DNA of 64,000 bases from Azohydromonas australica DSM 1124 (GTDB taxonomy: Bacteria > Pseudomonadota > Gammaproteobacteria > Burkholderiales > Burkholderiaceae_C): the NCBI RefSeq assembly GCF_000430725.1, contig NZ_KE387203.1, positions 392,976-456,975 of the forward strand, read 5' to 3'. The notes under the pieces are model-generated. The model searched no databases. It was not told the DNA's origin and saw nothing but the letters and a program-made list of their open reading frames with translations. Both the position numbers and the translations under genes were made by a program. Positions 36,053 through 45,769 of the stretch are shown here, in pieces (positions within the stretch are counted from its first letter, which is position 1; each line of letters opens with the position of its first letter).

Positions 36053-37903
36053 CTACTTGCGCCCGGCGCGCTCGTTGAGCTTGAAGCCGATCATGGCGCG
36101 CAGCTTGTTGGGCAGCACGGGCTTGATCAGCAGGTGGAAGTCGTGCGCCTCGGCCTCGTTCTCGTGGCCGCTGAGGCTGCTGCCGGTGATGAGGATGGCC
36201 GGCAGCCGCTGGTCCGGCCAGCGCGCGCGGATGAGGGCCAGCGCCTCCAGCCCGGTGCGCGCCTCGGGCAGCCGGTAGTCCACGATCAGCAGGTCCGGCC
36301 GCGGCAGCCCGGCGCCGCGCAGCCAGCCCTCCACGGCGCCCACCGTGTCGAAGTCCAGCACGTCCGCGCCCCAGGCCTTGAGCAGCACGGTCAGGCCCTC
36401 GCGCACGGGCGGCTCGTCCTCCACCACCACGATCAGCCGCCCCTGCAGGCTCAGGCCCAGCGGCATCTTGGGGCTCGCGGACAGGGGTTCGGCCGGCGGC
36501 GCCTCGATCCGGCCCGGCGGGACTTCCAGGCTGAAGACGGTGCCGTGGCCCACGCGCGAGCGCACCGTCAGCGGCGCGTCCATGAGGTCGGCCAGCCGCT
36601 TGACGATGGCCAGGCCGAGCCCCAGGCCCTTGCGCTGGTGCGGCTCCAGCGGGCGGTGGCTGTTGACCTGGTAGAACTCGTCGAAGATGCGCGGCAGGCT
36701 GGCTTCGGCGATGCCGATGCCGCTGTCCCACACCTGCAGCAGCAGCCGGTCGCCGCGCTGGCGGCAGCTCACGAGCACGCCGCCGTCCTCGGTGTAGCGG
36801 ATGGCGTTGCTCACCAGGTTGCGCAGGATGCGCTCCACCACCACCGGGTCGGCCTGCACCACGTGCGCCTCGCCGCGGAAGCCCAGCGCCAGGCCCTTCT
36901 CGAAGGCGGCCGGCTCGAAATGCAGCCGCAGCCGCGCGAACACGTCGCGCAGCCGCACCGCCTCGGGCTTGAGCTCCACGCCGCCGGTGTCGATGCGGGT
37001 GATGTCCAGCAGCTCGCCGAACAGGCCCTCCAGCGCGTCCACGCTTTCGTTGATGCTGTTGACCAGCGAGGCCACGTCGGGGTCGCTGCAGCGGTGGCGC
37101 AGCGTCTCGGCGAACAGCCCCATCGCGTGCAGGGGCTGGCGCAGGTCGTGGCTGGCGGCGGCGAAGAACTGGGTCTTGGCGCGGCTGGCGGCCTCGGCGG
37201 CGCGGCGCGCTTCCTCGGCGGCAGCCTTCTCCACGCGCAGCTGCGCGGCAAGCTGGTCGGTGCGCAGCTTGAGGTCGATGGCCTGCGCCAGCGCGCTGCG
37301 GTAGGTGTGGCCCATGAGCCACACGGCGCCGAAGAGCACGCAGATGATCAGCGCCAGCTCCAGGTGGAAGGGGTGGCCGAAGTCGCTGGCCACGCGCGCC
37401 ACGGTGGGCAGCAGCACCAGGCACAGGAAGGCGGCGAACACCCGCGGCTGCCCGGCCAGCAGCTGCACCGAGCCCACGCAGTAGCTGTAGATGATCAGCA
37501 GCAGCGCCACCTGGTGCGAGGGCGTGCCCAGCCCCCAGAACAGCCACGCCGCCACGCCCCAGCAGGCACCCAGCAGCAACGCCAGCGTGCGCCAGCTGCT
37601 GCGCCAGGCCAGCAGCGTGGCGTCGTCGGCATCGGGATGGCGCCGGAAGCGCAGGAAGTGCCCCAGGCGCACGCACCACAGCAGCGCCATCACGCCGACC
37701 CAGCCGAAGAGCCGCAGCGGGTCGGCCACGCCGCCGAAGAAGAACACCACCAGCAGCACGCCCACCAGGTTGCCCGCCAGCGTGGCGGGCGTCTGCGCGT
37801 ACAGCGCGCGCGCGTGCTCCAGTTGCAGGGCCTGCGGCGAAGGCGCCGTGGCCGCCGCGGCGGCCGGCAACTCCGCCACGGCCGTCGGCAGCACGGTGCT
37901 CAT
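36053..37903 (-). CDS. Hybrid sensor histidine kinase with C-terminal receiver
   Basis: A 616-residue kinase. About six membrane helices (residues 40-205) form the sensor module. A coiled coil leads to HisKA (phosphorylated His in AAASHDLRQPLHAMGLFAETL). The ATPase domain has NLVSNAIRYT, DSGIGI and GLGLGLAI. The C-terminal receiver (about 490-605) has Asp in LLIVDYRLPE. The DLRQPLHA H-box variant is typical of Proteobacterial hybrid kinases paired with LuxR-type regulators. It follows the regulator gene with a 4-bp gap. Ligand unknown. Confidence 0.92.
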   Translation of the reverse strand: MSTVLPTAVAELPAAAAATAPSPQALQLEHARALYAQTPATLAGNLVGVLLVVFFFGGVADPLRLFGWVGVMALLWCVRLGHFLRFRRHPDADDATLLAWRSSWRTLALLLGACWGVAAWLFWGLGTPSHQVALLLIIYSYCVGSVQLLAGQPRVFAAFLCLVLLPTVARVASDFGHPFHLELALIICVLFGAVWLMGHTYRSALAQAIDLKLRTDQLAAQLRVEKAAAEEARRAAEAASRAKTQFFAAASHDLRQPLHAMGLFAETLRHRCSDPDVASLVNSINESVDALEGLFGELLDITRIDTGGVELKPEAVRLRDVFARLRLHFEPAAFEKGLALGFRGEAHVVQADPVVVERILRNLVSNAIRYTEDGGVLVSCRQRGDRLLLQVWDSGIGIAEASLPRIFDEFYQVNSHRPLEPHQRKGLGLGLAIVKRLADLMDAPLTVRSRVGHGTVFSLEVPPGRIEAPPAEPLSASPKMPLGLSLQGRLIVVVEDEPPVREGLTVLLKAWGADVLDFDTVGAVEGWLRGAGLPRPDLLIVDYRLPEARTGLEALALIRARWPDQRLPAILITGSSLSGHENEAEAHDFHLLIKPVLPNKLRAMIGFKLNERAGRK

Positions 37904-37907
37904 GGCC

Positions 37908-38648
37908 TCAGTAGCGCTGCGCGGGCGGCGTGGAGCTGCCGCCGCCCTGCTGCTGAGACAGGCGGCTCACCGCGAGCACGGCCTGGGTGCGGGTGCTGAC
38001 GTTGAGCACGCGCAGCACGGCCGCCACGTGGTCCTTGACGGTCTCCACCGACAGGTTGAGCTCGCGCGCGATGAGCTTGTTGGGCAGGCCCTGCAGCAGC
38101 TTGCCCAGCACCTCGTTCTGGCGCGGCGTCAGGCCCGCGACGCTGACCGCCGCGCCGGCCGTCCCGGCCTGCATCTGCACTTGCAGCGGGCGCGGCTGCA
38201 GCAGCGGCGGCGGGGGCTCCTGCACCGAGTCGTGGCTGGGCAGGCTGCTGCCCAGGCCCATCGGCACCGGCGGCACGAAGATGCCGCCCGACATCACCAG
38301 CCGCAGCGCCTCGAACAGCAGCTCGTTGGAGGCCCGCTTGGGCACGAAGCCCATAGCGCCCAGGTCGATGGCGCGCAGCACGTCGGCGGCGCGGTCGCTG
38401 CCCGACACCACCACCACCGGCAGCGCCGGGTGCTCGCGCCGCATCTCCGAGAGCACCTCGAAGCCGTCGGCGTCGCCAAGCTGCAGGTCCAGCAGCAACA
38501 GGTCGTGGTCCGCGTCCTCGGCCAGCTTGCGGCGCAGCTCGCGCGCGCTGGCGGCGGTGCTCACGCTCACGTCGCTGCCCAGTCCGCTTATGACGCCCTG
38601 CAGCGCCGACAAGATCAGGGGATGGTCGTCCACGAGAAGCACTTTCAT
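37908..38648 (-). CDS. LuxR/NarL-type response regulator
   Basis: A 246-residue regulator. The receiver (residues 1-120) has Asp in LLLLDLQLGD and a conserved KR pair. A proline-rich linker (EPPPPLLQPRPLQVQ, around 160-175) precedes a LuxR helix-turn-helix (LTPRQNEVLGKLLQGLPNKLIARELNLSVETVKDHVAAVL). It is the partner of the hybrid kinase immediately downstream. Targets cannot be read from the sequence. ATG at 38648 is the only start consistent with the receiver fold. Confidence 0.93.
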   Translation of the reverse strand: MKVLLVDDHPLILSALQGVISGLGSDVSVSTAASARELRRKLAEDADHDLLLLDLQLGDADGFEVLSEMRREHPALPVVVVSGSDRAADVLRAIDLGAMGFVPKRASNELLFEALRLVMSGGIFVPPVPMGLGSSLPSHDSVQEPPPPLLQPRPLQVQMQAGTAGAAVSVAGLTPRQNEVLGKLLQGLPNKLIARELNLSVETVKDHVAAVLRVLNVSTRTQAVLAVSRLSQQQGGGSSTPPAQRY

Positions 38649-38836
38649 CGCCGGTCTCCAGTGCACACACGGCCCCCAGCGTACTGCCGGGTTGCGCAAG
38701 AGACAGTCACGACCGGTTACCGCAGTGGCATGGGCTATCGTCGCGTTTCCCCGGTCCTACATGCCTTTCCGACGATGCCCTTGCAGTTGCCGTTGCCGCC
38801 GTCCGCCTTCCGCAGCTCGACCCCGGGGAGCCGGTG

Positions 38837-40750
38837 ATGGAGGCGTCTTCCAGCGGCTGGCTGGTGTCGAGCCTGGTGTACCTGGGTGCGGCCGTGATCG
38901 CGGTGCCGCTGGCGCGGCGCCTGGGGTTGGGCTCGATCCTGGGCTACCTCGGCGCGGGCATCGCCATCGGCCCCTGGGGGCTGGACCTCGCCGGCGACGC
39001 GGAGGCGATGCTGCACTTCTCCGAGTTCGGCGTGGTGCTGATGCTGTTCCTGGTCGGGCTGGAGCTGGAGCCCAAGCGGCTGTGGGCGCTGCGCCGGCCC
39101 ATCTTCGGCTGGGGCAGCGTGCAGCTGCTGGGCTCCGCAGCGCTGGTGGCCGGCGCCGCGATGCTGCTGGACGGGGCGCCCGGGCGCATGGCGCTGATCG
39201 CGGCGCTGGGGCTGGCGCTGTCCTCCACCGCCATCGGGCTGACCGAGCTGGCCGAGCGCAACCTCAAGGGCACCGCCGCGGGCGGCGGCGTGCTGGGCGT
39301 GGCGCTGCTGCAGGACATCGCCGCCATCCCGATCCTGGCGCTGATCCCGCTGCTGGCCGGCGTGCCGCGCGAGGCCGTGCACGCCGACGGCTGGGCCGGC
39401 TGGCCGGCGGCGCTGCGCGCGGCGCTGGTGATCGGCGGCGTGGTGCTGGGCGGCCGGCTGCTGCTGCGCCCGGCGCTGCGCTGGAGCGCGCGCAGCCGCA
39501 CGCCGGAGGTTTTCACCGCCGCGTCGCTGCTGCTGGTGGTGGCCACCGCGGCGCTGATGCAGGTCGCCGGGCTGTCGATGGCGCTGGGCGCCTTCCTCGC
39601 TGGCGTGCTGCTGGCCGACAGCGAGTACCGGCGCCAGATCGAGACCGACCTGGAGCCCTTCAAGGGCCTGCTGCTGGGCCTGTTCTTCATGGCCGTGGGC
39701 ATGGGCGTGGACTTCGCCGTGGTGATGCAGCGCCCGCTGGCGCTGGCCGTGGTGGTGGTGGTGTTCGTGTCGCTCAAGGCGCTGCTGCTCACCGCCATGA
39801 CGGTGCCGATGAAGCTGCCGCCGGCCGAGCGCCCGGTGTTCGTGCTGCTGCTGGCGCAGGGCGGGGAGTTCGGCTTCGTGGTGTTCCAGGCCGCGGCGCA
39901 GCGCGGGGTGATGGATGCGGGCACCGCCTCGCTGCTGGTGGCGGCGGTGGCGCTGTCGATGGCGCTCACGCCGCTGCTGCTCAAGGCCAGCGACCGCTGG
40001 CTGTGCCCGCGCCTGGCGCGCCAGCGCGAGCGCGGCGAGCTGCCGGTGATGGAGGAGCCGCAGCAGGCACCGGTGATCATCGCGGGCTTCGGCCGCTACG
40101 GGCAGGTGGTGGGCCGGCTGCTGGCGGCGCAGGGCCTGGCCGCCACGGTGCTGGAGCACGACGCCGACCAGGTGGAAACGGTGCGCCGCTTTGGCTGGCG
40201 CGTGTTCTTCGGCGACGCCACGCGGCTGGACCTGCTGCGCACCGCCGGCGCGGAGCAGGCGCGCGTGATCGTGCTGGCCATCGACGACGTGGCGCAAAGC
40301 CTGGCGGTGGTGGACGTGGTGAAGCAGCACTTCCCGCAGCTGCAGGTCGTCGCGCGGGCACGCAACGTGACGCACTACTACGGCCTGCGCGCGCGCGGCG
40401 TGACGCTGATCGAGCGCGAGACCTTCGACGCCGCGCTGGCCAGCGCCCGCAGCGTGCTGGAGCTCATGGGCTACGACCGGGACTACGCGCGCCACCAGGC
40501 GCAGCGCTTCCGCGAGCACAGCGTGGAGCTGCTGGAGCAGATGGCACCGCACTTCCGCGACGAGCAGCGGATGATTGCCATGGCACGCCAGGGGCGCGAG
40601 CAGCTGGAAGCGCTGTGGGCCCGCGAGCGCGAGGAGCGCGAGGAGGCGCTGGCAGCGGCGCTGGCGGAGGCGCGCAAGGGCTCCGCCACGGAGGCGGCGC
40701 CACCGCCCGCGCCGGCTGCGGCACCTTCGCAGCCGCCGGCGGCGGGGTGA
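38837..40750 (+). CDS. KefB/KefC-type K+/H+ antiporter with RCK domain
   Basis: A 637-residue CPA2 family protein. About 12-13 membrane helices (residues 8-390) contain GLALSSTAIGLTELAE and GAFLAGVLLADSEYR. A cytoplasmic RCK/TrkA-N domain follows (VIIAGFGRYGQVVGRLLAAQG, nucleotide-binding GxGxxG), then a long charged coiled coil. It would exchange potassium for protons, gated by NAD(H) or a thiol adduct. ATG at 38837 lies 6 nt after GGGGAG. An overlapping GTG one codon earlier is equally open. Confidence 0.93.
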   Translation: MEASSSGWLVSSLVYLGAAVIAVPLARRLGLGSILGYLGAGIAIGPWGLDLAGDAEAMLHFSEFGVVLMLFLVGLELEPKRLWALRRPIFGWGSVQLLGSAALVAGAAMLLDGAPGRMALIAALGLALSSTAIGLTELAERNLKGTAAGGGVLGVALLQDIAAIPILALIPLLAGVPREAVHADGWAGWPAALRAALVIGGVVLGGRLLLRPALRWSARSRTPEVFTAASLLLVVATAALMQVAGLSMALGAFLAGVLLADSEYRRQIETDLEPFKGLLLGLFFMAVGMGVDFAVVMQRPLALAVVVVVFVSLKALLLTAMTVPMKLPPAERPVFVLLLAQGGEFGFVVFQAAAQRGVMDAGTASLLVAAVALSMALTPLLLKASDRWLCPRLARQRERGELPVMEEPQQAPVIIAGFGRYGQVVGRLLAAQGLAATVLEHDADQVETVRRFGWRVFFGDATRLDLLRTAGAEQARVIVLAIDDVAQSLAVVDVVKQHFPQLQVVARARNVTHYYGLRARGVTLIERETFDAALASARSVLELMGYDRDYARHQAQRFREHSVELLEQMAPHFRDEQRMIAMARQGREQLEALWAREREEREEALAAALAEARKGSATEAAPPPAPAAAPSQPPAAG

Positions 40751-40759
40751 ATCAGGCGC

Positions 40760-41518
40760 TCATGCCACCGCGTCCCACACCAGCTTCACCCCGGTGAGCA
40801 GCATCCCCAGCGAGAACAGCCCGTAGAAGACGCGCTGCGAGATGCGCCGCACCACGTGCACGCCCAGCCACACGCCCACGGGCGCCAGCGGCATCAGCAC
40901 CAGCGAGGTGGCGAGGTTGCGCAGGTCGATCAGGCCCAGCCATGCGTAGGGGATCCACTTGGAGGTGTTCACCACGGTGAAGAACACCGCCGTCGTGGCC
41001 GTGAACTGGATCGGCGTCAGCCGCAGCGGCAGCAGGTAGAACGCCGCCGGCGGCCCGCCCGCGTGGGCCACGAAGCTGGTGAAGCCCGAGGTCAGGCCGA
41101 GCACGAAGCCCAGCCAGCGCGGCGGCGGCGGCGCGTCCGCGCGCGGCGGGAAGAACCAGCGGATGGCCAGGAACGCCAGCGTGATCACACCCACCATCCC
41201 CGCCACCACCTTGGCCGAGAGCAGGTTGAACAGCAGCGTGCCCAGCACCGTGCCGAGCAGCCCGGCGGGCAGCAGCAGCTTGATCAGGCGCCGGTCGAAC
41301 TCCTTGAGGAACACCGCCAGGCCCAGCGCGTCCATCACGGCCAGCAGCGGCAGCATGATGGCCGCGGCCTGCGGCACCGGCACCGCCAGCGCCATCAGCG
41401 GCACCGCCAACGCGCCGAAGCCGGCGCCGAAGCCGCTCTTGGCCAGCCCCATGAGCAGCACCGCCGGCACCGCCACGGCGTAGAACGAGGAGTCGGTGAT
41501 CACGGACGGCAGCAGCAT
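40760..41518 (-). CDS. TauE/SafE-family membrane transporter
   Basis: A 252-residue protein with about eight membrane helices and the duplicated TauE/SafE motif (GLAKSGFGAGFGALAVPLMAL, then GLTSGFTSFVAHAGGPPAAFYLLP). Family members export sulphite or sulphoacetate, but most are uncharacterised. The chosen ATG at 41518 begins MLLPSVITDSS; further upstream is proline/arginine-rich DNA with a short tandem repeat. It is convergent with the Kef gene and divergent from the UPF0126 gene. Confidence 0.9.
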   Translation of the reverse strand: MLLPSVITDSSFYAVAVPAVLLMGLAKSGFGAGFGALAVPLMALAVPVPQAAAIMLPLLAVMDALGLAVFLKEFDRRLIKLLLPAGLLGTVLGTLLFNLLSAKVVAGMVGVITLAFLAIRWFFPPRADAPPPPRWLGFVLGLTSGFTSFVAHAGGPPAAFYLLPLRLTPIQFTATTAVFFTVVNTSKWIPYAWLGLIDLRNLATSLVLMPLAPVGVWLGVHVVRRISQRVFYGLFSLGMLLTGVKLVWDAVA

Positions 41519-41549
41519 GGCGGGGCGAGGCAGGACGGGGCACGGGCAA

Positions 41550-41571
41550 GGCCGAGGCCGAGGCCGAGGCC
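41550..41571. repeat. Short tandem repeat (GGCCGA), 3.7 copies
   Basis: The hexamer GGCCGA is repeated in the divergent promoter region between the TauE/SafE and UPF0126 genes, directly before a GACAAT box at 41577-41582. Copy number could vary by slippage and alter promoter spacing. Confidence 0.6.
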
Positions 41572-41613
41572 GCGACGACAATGCGCGCCGCGGCACTGGA
41601 GGGCAGGCAGGGG

Positions 41614-42276
41614 ATGGGAAAACTTCCGGACTGGTGGGGCGCATTGTCCACGGCGCAATTGGCCATCGAGGTCATGGCGACGCTGGCCTTCGCGCTCTCG
41701 GGCCTGGTCGAGGCCGCGCGCAAGCGGCTCGATGCGGTGGGCGTGTGCGTGGTGTCCGGGCTCACGGCCTTCGGCGGCGGCACGCTGCGCGACGTGCTGC
41801 TGGACCGGCGCCCGTTCTTCTGGGTGCAGCACGCGGGCTGGGTCTGGGTGCTGCTGGGGCTGACGCTGGTCGCGATGCAGTTCATGCGCGCGCGGCACCT
41901 GCGGCCCACCGAGCGCGCCATGCTGTGGCCGGACGCGCTGGGGCTGGGCCTGTTCGCCGCCAGCGGCACGCAGATCGCGCTGCAGGCGCAGACGCCGGCG
42001 CTCATCGCCGTGGTCATGGGCGTGATGACGGCCACCTTCGGCGGCGTGCTGCGCGACATCGTGTGCAACCAGATCCCTTCCGCCTTCAGCGACCACCGTC
42101 CCTACGCCGTACTGGCCTTCGCCGGCGGCTGGGCCGTGGTGGGCGTGCACGCGCTGGGCGGATCGGACGAGGCGGCCCTGGCCGCCGGCGCGCTGGTGGC
42201 CAGCAGCCTGCGGCTGATCGCGCTGGCGCTCGACTGGCGCGTGCCGGCCTGGCGCATCGACGACGACTGGCGCTGA
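41614..42276 (+). CDS. UPF0126 (TRIC-like) membrane protein
   Basis: A 220-residue protein with seven predicted membrane helices and the duplicated UPF0126 motif. The repeats are ALSGLVEAARKRLDAVGVCVVSGLTAFGGGTLRDVLL and AASGTQIALQ...GVMTATFGGVLRDIVCNQIP. The fold is that of trimeric intracellular cation channels, and bacterial members have been linked to glycine or cation transport. ATG at 41614 is preceded by GGCAGGGG. The ATG at 41581 overlaps a GACAAT box and is unlikely to be the start. Confidence 0.88.
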   Translation: MGKLPDWWGALSTAQLAIEVMATLAFALSGLVEAARKRLDAVGVCVVSGLTAFGGGTLRDVLLDRRPFFWVQHAGWVWVLLGLTLVAMQFMRARHLRPTERAMLWPDALGLGLFAASGTQIALQAQTPALIAVVMGVMTATFGGVLRDIVCNQIPSAFSDHRPYAVLAFAGGWAVVGVHALGGSDEAALAAGALVASSLRLIALALDWRVPAWRIDDDWR

Positions 42277-42395
42277 GCCGCGGCGCGCCAGCGGGCCTCG
42301 GCGCCCTGCCCTGTGCCGTCCCAGCGGGCGGCTGCGGGATCGGCCCGGGTGCGCGCCCCATGCCGGCGCCCCGTGCCGGGGCATGGGCCGGCGGC

Positions 42396-42401
42396 GACAA
42401 T
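42396..42401 (+). promoter_or_regulatory. -10 box (GACAAT) six bases before the DUF1841 start
   Basis: GACAAT is followed by CGCGGG and then ATG at 42408. A start 6-7 nt after the box would fall on the A of the ATG, which implies a leaderless mRNA. The identical 15-base string recurs at 49018-49032. Confidence 0.5.
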
Positions 42402-42407
42402 CGCGGG

Positions 42408-42842
42408 ATGTTCCAACCCTCCCAACACGACGTGCGCCGCTTCTTCTGCGAGGTCTGGCGCAAGCACCGCGAAGGCGGCGTGCTCACCCCGATGGAAGCC
42501 GTGGCCGCGCCCTGGGTGGCCGAGCACCCCGAGTACCACGGCGAGCTCTCCGACGTGGAGGCCGCGCTGGCGGCGGACTACAAGGTGGAGGACGGGCGCG
42601 TGAACCCCTTCCTGCACCTCTCGATGCACCTGTCCATCTCGGAGCAGGTGTCCATCGACCAGCCGCGCGGCATCAAGCAGGCCTTCGAGCTGCTGGCGGC
42701 CAAGCTGGGGTCGGCGCACGAGGCGCAGCACGAGGTGATGGAGTGCCTGGGCGAGATGATCTGGGCCTCCCAGCGCACGGGGCTGCCGCCGGACGGGCAG
42801 GCCTACCTGGAGTGCGTGCGGCGCCGCGCGACGGCGCGCTGA
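42408..42842 (+). CDS. DUF1841 protein
   Basis: A 144-residue cytoplasmic protein that fits the DUF1841 family along its length (MFQPSQHDVRRFFCEVWRKH, FLHLSMHLSISEQVSIDQPRGI, HEVMECLGEMIWASQR). Function unknown; the conserved histidines could bind metal. No ribosome site precedes it, but a -10 box does. It is convergent with folE2. Confidence 0.87.
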   Translation: MFQPSQHDVRRFFCEVWRKHREGGVLTPMEAVAAPWVAEHPEYHGELSDVEAALAADYKVEDGRVNPFLHLSMHLSISEQVSIDQPRGIKQAFELLAAKLGSAHEAQHEVMECLGEMIWASQRTGLPPDGQAYLECVRRRATAR

Positions 42843-42857
42843 GGCCGAGGAGGCGGC

Positions 42858-43658
42858 TTACTCGCGCTCGATGCGCGCGTAAGCCGAGTGGTTGTGGATG
42901 CTCTCGAAGTTCTCGACATCCACGCTGTAGCGCCCGATGCGCGGCTCGGCATTCAGGCGCAGCGCCACCTCGCGCACCAGGTCCTCGACGAAGCGCGGGT
43001 TCTCGTAGGCGCGCTCGGTGATCCACTTCTCGTCGCTGCGCTTGAGCAGCGGCCAGATCTCGCTGGAGGCGCTTTGCTCGGCGAAGCGCACCAGCTCGTG
43101 CCACTCGACGGGCTGCAGCAGCTCGGCGCGGATCGTCACCAGCGAGCGCTGGTTGTGCGCGCCGTAGTCCGAGATTTCCTTGCTGCAGGGGCACAGGCTC
43201 TTCACCGGCACGCCCACCTCGGCCCAGACCGCCGTCCGGCCGCCGCGCGCCTCGGCGATCCAGCGGCCCTGGTAGTCCAGCAGGCTCTGCACGCCCGACA
43301 CCGGCGCGCGCTTCTTCAGGAAGAACGAGAAGCGCGCCTCGATGCGGCCCTCGTCCGCCTGCAGCTTGTCCAGCATCGCCACCAGCTGCGCCTGCAGCAG
43401 CGGCGCGTCCAGCGGCTGCTGCGCGGCGTCGAGCTCGTTGAGCCAGGCCACGAAGCGCGACATGTGCGTGCCCTTCTGGTCGGCCGGCAGCCGCACGTCC
43501 AGGTCCCACTGCGCCGTGACGGGCTGGGCCTGGCCAGCCACGCGCAGCAGCAGCGGGTAGCGCACGTCCTTGACGCCCACGCGCTGGATCGCCAGGCGCC
43601 GCTCGTCGCGTTCGCTCTGGGTGTCGGGGATGTGCAGCGCGTCGGAAGGATGGGTCAT
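42858..43658 (-). CDS. folE2: GTP cyclohydrolase IB (FolE2)
   Basis: A 266-residue enzyme making dihydroneopterin triphosphate from GTP, the first step to folate (and queuosine). It belongs to the metal-promiscuous type IB. The metal-site cysteine is in [18 protein letters not shown], and conserved His and Glu residues follow. Type IB enzymes can replace zinc-dependent FolE in low zinc. I see no clear Zur operator in the 166-bp upstream gap. ATG at 43658 begins MTHPSDAL. It lies downstream of dxs on the same strand. Confidence 0.94.
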   Translation of the reverse strand: MTHPSDALHIPDTQSERDERRLAIQRVGVKDVRYPLLLRVAGQAQPVTAQWDLDVRLPADQKGTHMSRFVAWLNELDAAQQPLDAPLLQAQLVAMLDKLQADEGRIEARFSFFLKKRAPVSGVQSLLDYQGRWIAEARGGRTAVWAEVGVPVKSLCPCSKEISDYGAHNQRSLVTIRAELLQPVEWHELVRFAEQSASSEIWPLLKRSDEKWITERAYENPRFVEDLVREVALRLNAEPRIGRYSVDVENFESIHNHSAYARIERE

Positions 43659-43824
43659 GACTACTCGGAAGTCGGGCTCGGGCCTGCCGCCGGCGATCCG
43701 GGCGGCGTGATGCGAAAGCTTGTCATCAAACGGCCCGCCGCGCCGGACCGGGCCCAACGGATTGCTGCATTGCAGCGAGGAATTAACGACGCGCCGGGGG
43801 CCGCCGCCCCGGGCGCGCCGAGGC

Positions 43825-45732
43825 TCAGCTGTTGACGGCCGGCCGCACCGGCGGCACCAGCACCGGCTTCTGGCCGAAGCGCTTGAGCACCGCCTGCTCG
43901 ATGCCCGCGGCGTCCAGGCCCACCCTGGACAGCAGCTTGGCCGGGTCGCCGTGCTCGATGAACTCGTCGGGCAGGCCCAGCGAGAGCACCGGCGTGTCCA
44001 GTCCGGCAGCCTGCAGCGCTTCCATCACCGCCGCGCCGGCGCCGCCCGGCAGGCAGCCCTCCTCCACGGTGACGATGGCCTCGTGCGTGCGCGCCAGCTC
44101 CGCCACCAGGGCAGTGTCCAGCGGCTTGATGAAGCGCATGTTGGCCACGGTGGCGTCGAGCTTCTCGGCGGCTTCCAGCGCCGGGTACAGCAGCGTGCCG
44201 AAGGCCAGGATCGCGACGCGCTGCCCGTGGCGGCGCACCTCGCCCTTGCCCCAGGTCCATTCCGCGAAGCCCGGCTGCACCGCCTTGCCCACGCCGGCGC
44301 CGCGCGGGTAGCGCACGGCCACGGGATGCTGCTGGCGGTGGGCGGTGGTCAGCGCGGTCCGGCACTCGTCCTCGTCGGCCGGCGCCAGCAGGCTGACGTT
44401 GGGAACGCAGCGCAGGTAGGCGATGTCGTAGGCGCCGGCATGCGTGGCACCGTCGGCACCCACCAGGCCCGCGCGATCCAGCGCGAACACCATCGGCAGG
44501 TTCTGCAGCGCCACGTCGTGGATGAGCTGGTCGTAGGCGCGCTGCAGGAAGGTGGAGTAGATCGCCACCACGGGCTTGAGGCCCTCGCAGGCCAGGCCGG
44601 CGGCGAAGGTCACGGCGTGCTGCTCGGCGATGCCCACGTCGAAGTAGCGCTGCGGGAAGCGCTGGTGGAACTCCACCATGCCCGAGCCCTCGCGCATCGC
44701 CGGCGTGATGCCCACCAGCTTCGGGTCGGCCGCGGCCATGTCGCACAGCCATTGGCCGAAGACCTGGGTGAAGGTTGGCTTGGGCGGCGTCGCCGGCTTC
44801 ACCAGGCCCAGTGCCGGGTCGAACTTGCCGGGGCCGTGATAGGCGATCGGGTCGGCCTCGGCCAGCTTGTAGCCGTAGCCCTTCTTCGTCACCACGTGCA
44901 GGAACTGCGGGCCCTTCTTGTCGCGCAGGTTCTCCAGCGTGGGGATCAGCGCGTCGAGGTCATGGCCGTCGATGGGTCCGACGTAGTTGAAGCCGAACTC
45001 CTCGAAGATCGTGCCCGGGATCACCATGCCCTTGGCGTGCTCCTCCAGCCGGCGCGCCAGCTCCAGCAGCGGCGGCGCGTTCCTGAGCACGCTCTTGGCG
45101 CCCTCGCGCGCGGCGGCGTAGAACTTGCCGCTCATCAGCCGCGCCAGGTACTTGTTGAGCGCCCCCACCGGCGGGCTGATCGACATGTCGTTGTCGTTGA
45201 GCACCACCAGCATGTTGGCCGGCACGCCGGCGTGCGGCACGCCGGCGTTGTTCAGCGCCTCGAAGGCCATGCCGGCGGTCATGGCGCCGTCGCCGATGAT
45301 GGCCACCGCGTGCCGGTTCTCGCCCTTGAGCTGCGAGGCCAGCGCCATGCCCAGCGCCGCGGAGATCGACGTGGAGCTGTGCGCGGTGCCGAAGGTGTCG
45401 TACTCGCTCTCGTCGCGGCGCGGGAAGCCGCTGATGCCGCCGAGCTGGCGCAGCGTGCCCATGCGCTCGCGCCGGCCGGTGAGGATCTTGTGCGGGTAGG
45501 TCTGATGGCCCACGTCCCACACCAGGCGGTCGTAGGGCGTGTCGAAGACCGCGTGCAGCGCAATGGTGAGTTCCACCGTGCCGAGGTTGCTGGAGAGGTG
45601 GCCGCCGGTGCGGCTCACACTCTGCAGCACGAAGTCGCGCAGCTCGTGCGCCAGCAGCTTGAGCTCCGCGCGCGAGAGGCGGCGCAGGTCGGCCGGGGCG
45701 TTGATCGTTTCGAGCAGGGGATGGGCGTTCAT
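43825..45732 (-). CDS. dxs: 1-deoxy-D-xylulose-5-phosphate synthase
   Basis: A 635-residue thiamine-diphosphate enzyme joining pyruvate and glyceraldehyde-3-phosphate, the entry step of the MEP isoprenoid pathway. The ThDP motif is [18 protein letters not shown]. The catalytic histidine is in [13 protein letters not shown] and the Glu is in [19 protein letters not shown]. It is the third gene of xseB-ispA-dxs, 37 bp after ispA. Length is normal for the family. Confidence 0.97.
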   Translation of the reverse strand: MNAHPLLETINAPADLRRLSRAELKLLAHELRDFVLQSVSRTGGHLSSNLGTVELTIALHAVFDTPYDRLVWDVGHQTYPHKILTGRRERMGTLRQLGGISGFPRRDESEYDTFGTAHSSTSISAALGMALASQLKGENRHAVAIIGDGAMTAGMAFEALNNAGVPHAGVPANMLVVLNDNDMSISPPVGALNKYLARLMSGKFYAAAREGAKSVLRNAPPLLELARRLEEHAKGMVIPGTIFEEFGFNYVGPIDGHDLDALIPTLENLRDKKGPQFLHVVTKKGYGYKLAEADPIAYHGPGKFDPALGLVKPATPPKPTFTQVFGQWLCDMAAADPKLVGITPAMREGSGMVEFHQRFPQRYFDVGIAEQHAVTFAAGLACEGLKPVVAIYSTFLQRAYDQLIHDVALQNLPMVFALDRAGLVGADGATHAGAYDIAYLRCVPNVSLLAPADEDECRTALTTAHRQQHPVAVRYPRGAGVGKAVQPGFAEWTWGKGEVRRHGQRVAILAFGTLLYPALEAAEKLDATVANMRFIKPLDTALVAELARTHEAIVTVEEGCLPGGAGAAVMEALQAAGLDTPVLSLGLPDEFIEHGDPAKLLSRVGLDAAGIEQAVLKRFGQKPVLVPPVRPAVNS

Positions 45733-45769
45733 CGGTGCAGTGGTGCGGCGCGCAGCGCCGGTCCTCTCG

